A DNA stretch of 64,000 bases, from assembly GCA_902623195.1 (NCBI GenBank), contig CACNSV010000001.1:82195-146194 (forward strand). Direction: 5' to 3'. The position numbers were made by a program, and so were the translations under genes. Shown here piece by piece: positions 14,092-23,258 of this stretch (position 1 is its first letter; each line of letters opens with the position of its first letter). The notes below the pieces were generated by a model that did no database searches, was not told the origin of the DNA, and worked only from the letters and a program-made list of their open reading frames with translations. The DNA is from an uncultured Prochlorococcus sp. (lineage in GTDB: Bacteria > Cyanobacteriota > Cyanobacteriia > PCC-6307 > Cyanobiaceae).

Positions 14092-14328
14092 ATGAATATA
14101 TCAAATAATACCGGTATAGATTCAAATGATCTTGCCAAAAGAGGTGAAAGCTTAATAAGACAATCCAAAAATAGATATTTAACAACAGTAAAAATCGCCT
14201 TTAGAGCTAAACAAAGAAGATTTGACGACTTTGATGGCTTATTAGATGAGTCAACAATTAAACCTGTACAAAGATCTATTATTGAGTTAAGTGATGAACA
14301 AGATCAACCAGATTTATTACCTGGTTAG
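14092..14328 (+). CDS. rpoZ: RNA polymerase omega subunit
   Basis: [66 protein letters not shown], cyanobacterial RpoZ. Confidence 0.88.
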   Translation: MNISNNTGIDSNDLAKRGESLIRQSKNRYLTTVKIAFRAKQRRFDDFDGLLDESTIKPVQRSIIELSDEQDQPDLLPG

Positions 14329-14702
14329 TGCCAAATAAAGAAGAAGATAATTGGAGATTAATTAGAAATCCAGATAAAGGTAAATATTGTTTTTTATTAA
14401 GTGTCAATCAATGGTCAATTGAATTACAAGAGCATGAATTTGTCTCTCTGTTCAAAATATTAGATTCATTAATTGATCAATTTCTAATATTAGAAAATCA
14501 ATTAATGGATGAAGAATTGATAAATTTAGAAATTGAAAGATTGCCTTGGTATGCAGAACTAGAAGGTACAAAAATTAAATGGAGTTTAAGAATTATTTTT
14601 GAAAGCAATGAACAAACTCGATCTTTTGAAATGTATTGGCCTTCATCAATTTCTAAAAAATTGTTTTTTGAAATGAGAAAAATGTGGGAATCCATGCATT
14701 AA
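14328..14702 (+). CDS. DUF1818-like cyanobacterial protein
   Basis: 124-aa ORF overlapping the rpoZ stop; overall pattern recalls DUF1818 proteins. Confidence 0.65.
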   Translation: MPNKEEDNWRLIRNPDKGKYCFLLSVNQWSIELQEHEFVSLFKILDSLIDQFLILENQLMDEELINLEIERLPWYAELEGTKIKWSLRIIFESNEQTRSFEMYWPSSISKKLFFEMRKMWESMH

Positions 14703-14954
14703 ACAATTAATAAAATTGGAAGTTTTATTTTTTAATTCCCCTTTTTGAATTTTTTAATTAACAACTTTTCCACAGTTTTTATAAAAAAAATCAAATAATT
14801 ATTAGACCTTGTGGAAAACTTGGTTTAATTTCAGAAATCTTTAAATTAATTAAAACTCTTTAGTTTTATTATTAATATTCCAAAAACGTATCTATAACTA
14901 TAATCTTAATTTAATACATAATGAGACTGGAATAATATAGGAAATTGACTTATT

Positions 14955-15260
14955 TTGATTTTTGATGAAAACTATCATTTAAGTGGATTATTTTTAAGTT
15001 GGCTCATGCAAGAAATTAATTTAAATTTCAAAGACGATCTTTTGAAAACTCAGAATGAAATTATAAGTTTTAATTGCGAATTGCATGAGCATCTACAAAA
15101 AGCGATGAAAGATTTTATTGATAAACATCCAAATTGGGATCAATATAGAATTATTCAAGCAGCGATTGCAGGATTTTTAATGCAAAATGGATTCCATAAT
15201 AGAAATTTAACTAGATTGTATGTTGGAAATATGTTTTCAATGAATTTTGAGGATAAATAA
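14955..15260 (+). CDS. DUF2811-like protein (TTG start in the track; true start uncertain)
   Basis: Frame ...LHEHLQKAMKDFIDKHPNWDQYRIIQAAIAGFLMQNGFHNRNLTRLYVGNMF. Confidence 0.65.
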   Translation: MIFDENYHLSGLFLSWLMQEINLNFKDDLLKTQNEIISFNCELHEHLQKAMKDFIDKHPNWDQYRIIQAAIAGFLMQNGFHNRNLTRLYVGNMFSMNFEDK

Positions 15261-15265
15261 AATGA

Positions 15266-15733
15266 TCAATAAAGCTTAGAAATAAGCAAATTAGCAGATT
15301 TCTTTTCTACTGGAAGTATTGATAATCTATTACCTTTTTTTACTACTAATAGTTCCTCCTCATTAAATAATGATCTTAATTCTTTTAATGAGATTATTTC
15401 TTTTGACTTAAATAAAAATCGTACTTTTACACAATCCCACCTAGGGTTCAATTTATCAGATTTTGAATCATAATATTTTGAATTCTTATCAAATTGAGTT
15501 GGATCTATAATATTTTTATTGACTATTTCCATTAAACCAACTATCCCTGGTGGTTTACAGTTTGAATGATAGAAAAATGCTTGATCACCTATTTCCATTT
15601 GTCTCATAAAGTTTCGGGCTTGATAATTCCTAATGCCATCCCAGATTGTCTCTTTTTCTTTTTCTAAAGTTTCAATACTATATGCATCTGGTTCACTCTT
15701 CATTAGCCAGTAGCTTGGTTCTTTTTTGACCAT
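15266..15733 (-). CDS. EVE-domain protein
   Basis: YWLMKSEPDAYSIETLEKEKETIWDGIRNYQARNFMRQMEIGDQAFFYHSNCKPPGIVGLMEI, classic EVE pattern. Confidence 0.92.
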   Translation of the reverse strand: MVKKEPSYWLMKSEPDAYSIETLEKEKETIWDGIRNYQARNFMRQMEIGDQAFFYHSNCKPPGIVGLMEIVNKNIIDPTQFDKNSKYYDSKSDKLNPRWDCVKVRFLFKSKEIISLKELRSLFNEEELLVVKKGNRLSILPVEKKSANLLISKLY

Positions 15734-15955
15734 AAAATTTAAGTGTAATTTTTTAATTAGAAATACTTCTTTGAATATAAATTATTATTTATTAAATTTA
15801 CAATTTGGTTAAGCCTAAGTTAAAAAAAGATCTATTGTTTTAGTGAAGATTTAAAATCCACTCTCAAATAAATTTTATTGATAATAATATTTACTGGCAA
15901 ATATTAAATTAATACTTTCATCATTATTTATTTTCAGAAATCATTAGAAAATGAA

Positions 15956-16252
15956 TTAATCAAAGTCAATGCCTACCTCATCTTTAGTGTCTCTATCTAA
16001 ATCAGGTAGTTTTGTTTCAATCCAATGATCTTTATTATCAATTCCTGAATTATTAGCATAACTCATTATATGCTTATCAACTTGCTTATAAATATCATGA
16101 AGATTTAAATCCATACGAATATCATGAGCTATTTCTGCAACCTGTTTTTCAGTTAAACAATGATCAGGATGCAAAATATCGCAACAAGGAATTCTTTTCT
16201 CTATCAATTCATTTAGATTGATTTCAATTTTGTAGTCTTGATAGACAGCCAT
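15956..16252 (-). CDS. Hypothetical protein, 98 aa
   Basis: Intact ATG-stop ORF with mixed, non-low-complexity sequence; no family recognised. Confidence 0.6.
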   Translation of the reverse strand: MAVYQDYKIEINLNELIEKRIPCCDILHPDHCLTEKQVAEIAHDIRMDLNLHDIYKQVDKHIMSYANNSGIDNKDHWIETKLPDLDRDTKDEVGIDFD

Positions 16253-16684
16253 CTTTTTAAAATTAATAGTGATATTCTAATTATTTTTGCCAACTTGTAT
16301 TACTAAAGTCAGAGAAACAAAATTCATTATTAATTTATAAAAATAAATATTATTTTTCTCTTTTTCCTATATATTAAATCAAATAGTCCTATCTATTTAA
16401 GTGAAAATGTGTTCACCCAATAATAGTTAATAAAATTTAAAATGATATTTTTTGTATTTTAAATATTGTCAAAAAATCTATATTTTGGAAGTTTTTAAAT
16501 TTAGATGATTTATTTAAAATATTGATCTGAGCAGCTATTTTTTTTAAATATCCAATTGATCTGATATGCCTTGTTTAGTAAATTTTATAAGTTAATTATG
16601 TAATTTCTGCTATTAAGTAAGTGATTATTTTTCTTGACTACAAGAACTTAAGTTTTTAACGTGTAATTTAAATAATATTCAATC

Positions 16685-16816
16685 ATGCATACTGTAGCTA
16701 TCTTAGGTTTTTTCTCTTTAGTAGTTGTATTTTTTTTTACAGGGAGGAATGATTTTGGTTTAAAACCTACCCCTAGAAAAAATAATTCTGAAAATCTTAA
16801 TAAAGTTAGTGAATAA
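16685..16816 (+). CDS. Small single-TM protein, 43 aa
   Basis: MHTVAILGFFSLVVVFFFTGRNDFGLKPTPRKNNSENLNKVSE: N-terminal hydrophobic helix, charged tail. Confidence 0.5.
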   Translation: MHTVAILGFFSLVVVFFFTGRNDFGLKPTPRKNNSENLNKVSE

Positions 16817-16871
16817 TATTTTACTTTAAAAATATTTTTAAAGTAGAGTAGTTTTAGGTTATTTATCTCAA

Positions 16872-17102
16872 ATGCATTTTGATATTAGTGAAAATGCCGA
16901 ATTAGATGATGTATGGCAAATGATTTTAGAAAAGCTTGGGAATGAGGCTAAAGAAATTTGTTCTAATTCATCAAGTTTTTATACTACTCAAGATGGATTA
17001 GAATGCTCACTTAGAAAAATAAATGGAGACTTGATTGGTGTATGTTATCGAGAAAAAAATAGAAATAATGGTTTTCGTTGGACTATTAATAAGCATAATT
17101 AA
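16872..17102 (+). CDS. Hypothetical protein, 76 aa
   Basis: Intact ORF MHFDISENAELDDVWQMILEKLGNEAKEICSNSSSFYTTQDGLECSLRKINGD... Confidence 0.55.
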   Translation: MHFDISENAELDDVWQMILEKLGNEAKEICSNSSSFYTTQDGLECSLRKINGDLIGVCYREKNRNNGFRWTINKHN

Positions 17103-17115
17103 TCATTCATATCAG

Positions 17116-17202
17116 TTATAAAGGATTCGCACCAGTTATAACCAAACCATAATAAATTATAATTCCCACTACAAGAAGGATAGCTAGAGATCGTCCAATC
17201 AT
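17116..17202 (-). CDS. Possible single-TM microprotein, 28 aa
   Basis: Minus-strand MIGRSLAILLVVGIIIYYGLVITGANPL; a hydrophobic helix with no other coding frame nearby. Confidence 0.4.
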   Translation of the reverse strand: MIGRSLAILLVVGIIIYYGLVITGANPL

Positions 17203-17278
17203 AATTGATTTAGATTTACTTTAATTTTACAGTTTTGCTAAAAATCAATCAAATAAATTAAATAAGTTTATGCATTTA

Positions 17279-17881
17279 TTATTTTTTGATTATTCTTTTG
17301 TTCAAAAAAGAGCTAAAAATACCAATAGAAAAAATCATTAGTGCACTAAAAATAAAAACTATTAGAAACTTTTGGTCAAGAGAAGGTAAATCCCCATCAA
17401 TTATTTGCTTTATTGTTATATTTTGATCTTTTAATTCTCTTATTCCGCTTCCTGTTGCAACGAAAGGTAAATCAGAAAGCAAAACACTTAAAAATAATGC
17501 TCCAAAAAATGTTTTCCATTTTAACTTTGTAAGACCAACGCCATAACTTACAAAATCAAACCAACCTGTCATAAGACAACCAGTAAGCAAGAAAAAATTT
17601 CTTTCAAGATAATTTTTTGATAATAATTCAAATTTATTTAGTAATCTTTTTGGCATGATTTTTTGAATTAATTTTCTTCCATAAATTCTTGAAATAGAAA
17701 AACTTAAAGAACATGCAATTAAGTCAGCAATACAACTAATTAATAGTCCATTAACCAACCCAAATAAATATCCTGAGATTAATAAACAATATGTACCTGG
17801 AAGTATTGGGATAATAATGCTTATTAGTCTTAAAAGTATTATTACCAGTATTCCCCATTCACTTGTAAGAGTCTGTACCAC
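17279..17881 (-). CDS. TVP38/TMEM64 (VTT/DedA-like) membrane protein
   Basis: Multi-TM; PILPGTYCLLISGYLFGLVNGLL...GRKLIQK...GVGLTKLKWKTFF pattern. Confidence 0.75.
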   Translation of the reverse strand: MVQTLTSEWGILVIILLRLISIIIPILPGTYCLLISGYLFGLVNGLLISCIADLIACSLSFSISRIYGRKLIQKIMPKRLLNKFELLSKNYLERNFFLLTGCLMTGWFDFVSYGVGLTKLKWKTFFGALFLSVLLSDLPFVATGSGIRELKDQNITIKQIIDGDLPSLDQKFLIVFIFSALMIFSIGIFSSFLNKRIIKK

Positions 17882-18191
17882 TTAAAATATTAGTAACTCT
17901 ATTAATATAAAAAACTAAAATCTTTTTTGAAAAAATTATTATTTATAAATACATCCAAAACTTAAGAATTATACTTTTGTAATGATTTAAATTCTCAATG
18001 CTTTCATTAAGAATTTATCTCTATAACCTTAAGTTAAATTATTATCTCGTAAAGATTAATTAAAAAAGATAACTACCTTTTTTTTAATAGATTAATAAAA
18101 TATACAAATCATAAAGTATTATTTTAAGACTTTAAATTCTTAGTAGAGCTTACAAAAATGATATTTCAGAATCCAAGAAGAGTTAAATAAA

Positions 18192-18323
18192 TTAATTTTT
18201 TAATAAATCATAAACTTTAAATAAGGTATTATTTTTACTGGATATTTTTTGAAGAATATTTTCTAAATCAATATATAAATTGGATCTATAATTATTGATT
18301 TTAATTTTTTTCTTTGTATCCAT
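18192..18323 (-). CDS. Possible small protein, 43 aa
   Basis: Minus-strand MDTKKKIKINNYRSNLYIDLENILQKISSKNNTLFKVYDLLKN; lysine/asparagine rich, could be chance. Confidence 0.25.
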   Translation of the reverse strand: MDTKKKIKINNYRSNLYIDLENILQKISSKNNTLFKVYDLLKN

Positions 18324-18553
18324 CCTTGAATCCTTATTAAAATAGAAAAAATTTTATGATTCGTTTTATATATAAAATGGAAATAAAATCTCTAAAAATC
18401 ATATTATTTTTTTGGGTCTGCTCCCTATTTCAAGAACTGCAACTTTATTAGATAATTTTTTAGTTCCTAAATAAAATTATCTCGATATCCTCATATCGAA
18501 GAAAAAGTAAATGTTTTTAAAATCAATAAAGTTTTTATATTATTTAGAAAATT

Positions 18554-19759
18554 CTATACGCTTGCCTTTTTTAAAAAATAACATCCACCTCCTAAAGAAA
18601 TTAATACTGGGAGCCAAGTTGCAATTACAGGTGTAATTAAACCTTTGACTCCAAAAGAACTAAATACAAATGACATAACATAATAGATAAGTATAAGAAT
18701 AACGCTTAATCCAAATCCTTGACTTCTGGAAGATCTAAGATTTGATTTTGATCCCAAGCTACTACCAATTAATCCAAAAACTATGCATGCAAACGGTAAT
18801 GTAAATTTTTCTTGAATTCTTACCTGTATTCTTCGAATTTCTTTAAGATTCCCAGTTTTTTTGTATATTTCTTCTGCCTTTAATGCTTGTATCAAAGTCA
18901 TGTCATTTGCATCTTTAGGAACTTGAGCCAATTCCATAGGCCCCTCTGAAAAGGGATAATTATATTTCTCAAAATTTATTGTTGTTGTACTGCCTTTGGG
19001 GTCAATTGATACTATATTTCCATCTATAAATGTCCAAATTGAATCATTTTTATTAAAAGATGCACTTTTGGCTTTTAATATCTGCTGAATACCTTGTCTA
19101 GAAAAATCAAGTACAGTCACACCATTCATTTTGTTATTTGAAAACCAAGATGCATAAAAAATGTGCGTTAAAAAAGTATTTGCTTTTGTAGGCTTATTTG
19201 TAACGGGGTTTATTCTTGAACCATACCTTGAAAACATTATATTACCTTTACCAACTTCACTAGTAAATGCGGTTCCCAATCCAGATCTTAAGGTGCTTTC
19301 GGCTAACTTATTACACATTGGTACCAAGCTATCATTAAAGTAAAAAGTTAAACCTGTCATTAATACTGAAATTGCAATGGCTGGAGCCACAATCCTTCTC
19401 ATTTTTATGCCCAGTGATCTTAGTGCTATTAATTCAGAATTTGAGGATAATTTCCCATAGGCTAATAAAGTTGAAAGTAGTACAGACATTGGAAATGATA
19501 AGACAAGAAAACTTGGTAGGCTATATAACAATACTTTTAATGCGAGAAATAATGGTAGGCCAAATTCCACAATCTTCCTGATAAGATCAAACATTACTCC
19601 AACTGATAATGAAATTACGGTGAATGCTGATATTGCAAAAAACATTGGTGGTAAAATTTGACCTATTAACCACCGGTCAATTAAGGGAATAAAATACCAT
19701 GGAGAAATTATTTTTCTAAGAACTTTTTGTATTAGCAATGATTGAATTGAAGATTTCAA
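18554..19759 (-). CDS. LptF/LptG (YjgP/YjgQ) family LPS export permease
   Basis: WLIGQILPPMFFAISAFTVISLSVGVMFDLIRKIVEFGLPL; multi-TM ends with a periplasmic middle domain. Confidence 0.88.
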   Translation of the reverse strand: MKSSIQSLLIQKVLRKIISPWYFIPLIDRWLIGQILPPMFFAISAFTVISLSVGVMFDLIRKIVEFGLPLFLALKVLLYSLPSFLVLSFPMSVLLSTLLAYGKLSSNSELIALRSLGIKMRRIVAPAIAISVLMTGLTFYFNDSLVPMCNKLAESTLRSGLGTAFTSEVGKGNIMFSRYGSRINPVTNKPTKANTFLTHIFYASWFSNNKMNGVTVLDFSRQGIQQILKAKSASFNKNDSIWTFIDGNIVSIDPKGSTTTINFEKYNYPFSEGPMELAQVPKDANDMTLIQALKAEEIYKKTGNLKEIRRIQVRIQEKFTLPFACIVFGLIGSSLGSKSNLRSSRSQGFGLSVILILIYYVMSFVFSSFGVKGLITPVIATWLPVLISLGGGCYFLKKASV

Positions 19760-19991
19760 AATAGATATCTTAAGGAAAAGAATTTTTTCAATTAACTGAA
19801 TTATAAAACTTTAAACATTTTTATATCAACTTAAAAAGTTTTAACTTATTAGATTAGAATCAACAGTTGGAAAATCTTTATTTAGTGTTACTTTTAATTT
19901 TTACAAAATTCAAATCTAAATAAATTATTATAAATTATTAAGTTAGTTAGTTTTTTAGATATAAAAATAATTACGTTCTAAAAAATAATTA

Positions 19992-20141
19992 ATGGATCCA
20001 AAACTAAGTTTCTTTTCAAAAAATGTAGCAATTTCAAAAAAAGATTTTAATGAAAACTGCGATAAATTAAATTATCAGAGGAAGTTAATAAGAGATATTG
20101 AAAAAAAACATAAAGAGTGGGCAAATAATATTGATGATTAA
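19992..20141 (+). CDS. Small hypothetical protein, 49 aa
   Basis: MDPKLSFFSKNVAISKKDFNENCDKLNYQRKLIRDIEKKHKEWANNIDD. Confidence 0.4.
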   Translation: MDPKLSFFSKNVAISKKDFNENCDKLNYQRKLIRDIEKKHKEWANNIDD

Positions 20142-20363
20142 AAAAAATTTTACGTTTAAGTGATTTATAAAAGATTTCTAGTTACTTACTTAATAGTAAT
20201 TTTTTATAAAAATTTCAATATTTAATTTGTTCTTAAAATTTTTAATATTAAAAAAATAATAAAAGAAGCATTTCTTAAGATATTAATCTTTGAGTAATTT
20301 TACAGGTGCCAAAATATAAATATTCATTAACTATTAATATTAAGAATTATTTTTTATTGAAAT

Positions 20364-20681
20364 ATGAATGGCGTCGCTAAAGGGAATTCAAAGGATATTG
20401 TTGAATGGTTCAACTGGTTAAATAATAAGTGGAATAGTTATGAAGCTTTTATTCAATATGAAGATGGGATTAATCCAAAAGAAGTTGCTGAGAATTTCTT
20501 AGATTTGAACAAAGGAGAGTTATTAAAATTTTTAGAGGTTCTTGACAATGATGATATAGACGCTTTGGATCAAATGCAAAAACTAACTGAATCAGAGTTT
20601 CATGTCTTTAAAATCATTAGAGATCATATACGTTTCCGCAAAAAGGTAAGATTTGTGGATTTCAAAAAAAATAGCAATTAA
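20364..20681 (+). CDS. Hypothetical protein, paralogous to 30972..31241
   Basis: ORF alignable by eye to 30972..31241 over about 80 aa (see findings). Confidence 0.7.
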   Translation: MNGVAKGNSKDIVEWFNWLNNKWNSYEAFIQYEDGINPKEVAENFLDLNKGELLKFLEVLDNDDIDALDQMQKLTESEFHVFKIIRDHIRFRKKVRFVDFKKNSN

Positions 20682-20830
20682 AATTTAACAGAAAATACTT
20701 ATTTAATCTGATTATTTGTTCTGTGTTAAGGTACTTAACCCTTTTAATAGATACATTAATATAAATAATTTTTTTATTTTGATTAGATTTAATAAAAATC
20801 TCATAATCAGAGATTTATTATTAATTTTTT

Positions 20831-20992
20831 TTAAATAGGATCAAAAATATTTATATTTTCATTACTGATAGTTTTGTTTTCTTTTAAATTCGGAATAAAA
20901 CAATAGCCATCTTTGCAAGTGATATTTTTATTTTCTTGTTTTACATTTTCAGATAAGTTATATTCTGGATCATTTGATGTTTTATTTTGCAT
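20831..20992 (-). CDS. Small cysteine-containing protein, 53 aa
   Basis: Minus-strand MQNKTSNDPEYNLSENVKQENKNITCKDGYCFIPNLKENKTISNENINIFDPI. Confidence 0.4.
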   Translation of the reverse strand: MQNKTSNDPEYNLSENVKQENKNITCKDGYCFIPNLKENKTISNENINIFDPI

Positions 20993-21126
20993 TTTTAGAA
21001 TTTTTAAAGTCCTTACATTAATTATTAACTAAAAGTTATTGGTAAAGCAATAATTAAATAAGAATTTTCACCGATTTACTTTTTTTTGAATTTGGAGCAA
21101 AATTTATATTACATAAGAAGTTCATT

Positions 21127-21279
21127 ATGAAATCTTTAAGAAAATGGCTTTCTAATCTTTTTGAAGGGATGGCTTTTGCTTTCGTTCATCCAATAGATAA
21201 TTCCTTGCCTCCTGAAATTGGTACTCATTCTTATAGAGATAAACCTTATAAGGGTCATAGGAGTTTGTGGTATAGCTAA
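21127..21279 (+). CDS. Small protein, 50 aa
   Basis: MKSLRKWLSNLFEGMAFAFVHPIDNSLPPEIGTHSYRDKPYKGHRSLWYS; composition typical of a real gene. Confidence 0.55.
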   Translation: MKSLRKWLSNLFEGMAFAFVHPIDNSLPPEIGTHSYRDKPYKGHRSLWYS

Positions 21280-21323
21280 AAATTTTTTCGAAATAATCAG
21301 ATGATTTTTTTGTAAGATTTATA

Positions 21324-21422
21324 TTATCTTTTTTGGTTAGGAATATCTCTCCAAAATAGCGCCAAAATGTAAATAAATAGAGCTATTGAAGAAATGTACA
21401 GAATGGAATTTAAATGCATCAT
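21324..21422 (-). CDS. Possible single-TM microprotein, 32 aa
   Basis: Minus-strand MMHLNSILYISSIALFIYILALFWRDIPNQKR; one TM helix with a positively charged tail. Confidence 0.4.
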   Translation of the reverse strand: MMHLNSILYISSIALFIYILALFWRDIPNQKR

Positions 21423-21616
21423 TGTTTATTTCTGTCGTTAAGCAAAGAAAAAAAGATTTAATTAATTAATCTTTTTAATAAATGTTAAATGATATTGTAA
21501 CTTAGTGTTAGATCAATAAATCTATTGATTAAACTTATATTTATTTTAAACGAGTTTTTAAATCAGATAAATAATTTAATAAATAGAATATGTAAATTTT
21601 TGTCTAGATCTTATAT

Positions 21617-22030
21617 CTACCCAAAAGGCACTGTGTTATTGAAAGGTGCTACAAAAAGTATTTCCATAAATATTCCTGTCGCGGCAAAAGGTACAACCCA
21701 AATGCCGATAAACCTATGATCAAAGAATCTTAGTTGATCTTTACCTTGGAAAACTAACTTTAATGAAGTAAATAATGTTTCAGGTTGTTTATATGATGGT
21801 GCATTTGTTGAAGGTGTGTAAGGTTTAACAAAAACTGAAGAATTTGCAATTTTATTTAGTTTCTTTATTAAATAGATCGGGATAACCCAAAGGGCAAAAA
21901 ATCTAGCACCAAGCCATTGCCTTGCGTTTGGTAACGCATATTGCTTAATAGATTTATTTTCTTGAAAACCAGATTCAATGATCTTATAAATATTTTCAAC
22001 TTCAGAAGATTTTTTTAAATCGTTAGTCAT
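21617..22030 (-). CDS. Hypothetical protein with two hydrophobic segments, 137 aa
   Basis: Intact ORF with non-low-complexity sequence (NARQWLGARFFALWVIPIYLI; FIGIWVVPFAATGIFMEILFVAPF). Confidence 0.65.
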   Translation of the reverse strand: MTNDLKKSSEVENIYKIIESGFQENKSIKQYALPNARQWLGARFFALWVIPIYLIKKLNKIANSSVFVKPYTPSTNAPSYKQPETLFTSLKLVFQGKDQLRFFDHRFIGIWVVPFAATGIFMEILFVAPFNNTVPFG

Positions 22031-22120
22031 TTTTATCTCTATTTTGTATATTTTAATATTATTATTCTTTTATTTGAAAAAAAAATTATCAATAAATACT
22101 TAATTTAATAATTGGTAATA

Positions 22121-22220
22121 AATAATCCTAACTACTGAAATAACAAAAAAGTAGTTAGGATTATTTGATTGGGCAGGTTATCAAAGACCTCAATCGGTTG
22201 CAGATTTGCCCAAGACCCAC
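22121..22220. ncRNA. Candidate structured RNA unit A (hairpin and pseudoknot)
   Basis: 15-bp perfect inverted repeat AATAATCCTAACTAC (22121-22135)/GTAGTTAGGATTATT (22151-22165); TTGGGCA (22169-22175) is the exact reverse complement of TGCCCAA (22207-22213). Confidence 0.5.
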
Positions 22221-22324
22221 AATTAATTTATAAATAGTTTTTTTTATATCGCAAAGTAAAAAAGTTACAAATAAATAGATAATTTTAATCTATATATTTA
22301 TTAATCTAATTATCTGAATTTTTA

Positions 22325-22430
22325 ACCTCACTCCTTAATACTTATTAAAAAGAATTGGAGTGAGGTATGGGAGGTTCTAAAAAAACCGTAGTTATCAAAG
22401 CTGACGGCGAGTAGATTTCCCAAGATCTAC
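22325..22430. ncRNA. Candidate structured RNA unit B (hairpin and pseudoknot)
   Basis: 10-bp perfect stem ACCTCACTCC (22325-22334)/GGAGTGAGGT (22357-22366); GGGA (22369-22372) can pair TCCC (22418-22421) in the loop of GTAGAT/ATCTAC (22411-22430). Confidence 0.5.
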
Positions 22431-22531
22431 ATTTTATATATATCTCCGCTTTTAATCCTATGACAAGCAAAATTTATACAATTCTAAGTTTTTCTTACCA
22501 TATATGGATGGAAATATAAAAAAAATTTAAA

Positions 22532-22633
22532 AACCTCCTTTATCTATGCCAAGTAAAGGAGGTTAAAAGGGATATTCTCATTAATAACCACGAAATTTGA
22601 CTCTTGTGGCTTGTAGATTTCCCAGTTTCTACA
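22532..22633. ncRNA. Candidate structured RNA unit C (hairpin and pseudoknot)
   Basis: 11-bp perfect stem AACCTCCTTTA (22532-22542)/TAAAGGAGGTT (22554-22564); CCACGA/TTGTGG inner hairpin (22588-22609); GGGA (22569-22572) can pair TCCC (22620-22623) in the loop of TGTAGA/TCTACA (22612-22633). Confidence 0.5.
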
Positions 22634-22741
22634 CATATATATATATTGTGAATAGAAAAATATATCAAGCAAAACTTATACAATAATTTAAAACAGTTTT
22701 TAACCGTTTTAGTAACCTATTTTCAGAAAATAAGTATAAGA

Positions 22742-22921
22742 TTAATTTCTTGAAGCAGCGTATGCGGGTATAAACATTCCACCATCTTGATCATCATTAT
22801 CATCGTCAACTCCATCTCTTAATAAAAGTTCAAATAAAACGAGAATTCCAATTGGATAAAAACACCAAAGAATCGCTATAAAAGGTGAAATAGAGTTAGA
22901 ACTATCTATAAAATTTTCCAT
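22742..22921 (-). CDS. Small membrane protein with acidic tail, 59 aa
   Basis: Minus-strand MENFIDSSNSISPFIAILWCFYPIGILVLFELLLRDGVDDDNDDQDGGMFIPAYAASRN. Confidence 0.55.
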   Translation of the reverse strand: MENFIDSSNSISPFIAILWCFYPIGILVLFELLLRDGVDDDNDDQDGGMFIPAYAASRN

Positions 22922-23258
22922 GGATTCATATTAAGTAAAAATTTTTAAATATGTGGAAAGTTCTTTTAGCAGGAATTTCTTATTATTTAGATATTTTCAA
23001 AGCCAAAGTTTTTTGTAGATAATTAAACCATTTAAATAGACCTGATGAAATTTTTATTATGAGTATCAGTAGAAATTTAAATTATTTAAAAATTATTGAT
23101 TAGTTTTTATTTATAAAATGGAGATATTTGATAGTAAATCATACCCATAAATTCTTCTAATAGACATAATGAAAGTCTTAAGTGTGATTTATGTTACTTA
23201 ACAATAATTGTGAAATTTAGAATCAAAAACTATTATTTATTCTGGTTTTATTAATTTT

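Noticed and set aside
14740-14950. Chromosomal replication origin at the DnaA-box pair
   Set aside because: Only two boxes seen, no dnaA/dnaN nearby, no clear clustered array; kept only as a possible DnaA-regulated site.
22121-22165. Simple intrinsic terminator for unit A
   Set aside because: The 15-bp stem is AT-rich at its base and not followed by a U-run, and the same hairpin-GGG-CCC architecture recurs in two further units.
22121-22684. CRISPR array interpretation of the tandem repeats
   Set aside because: Only three units, about 200-bp spacing, repeats not identical, stems differ in sequence, no cas genes.
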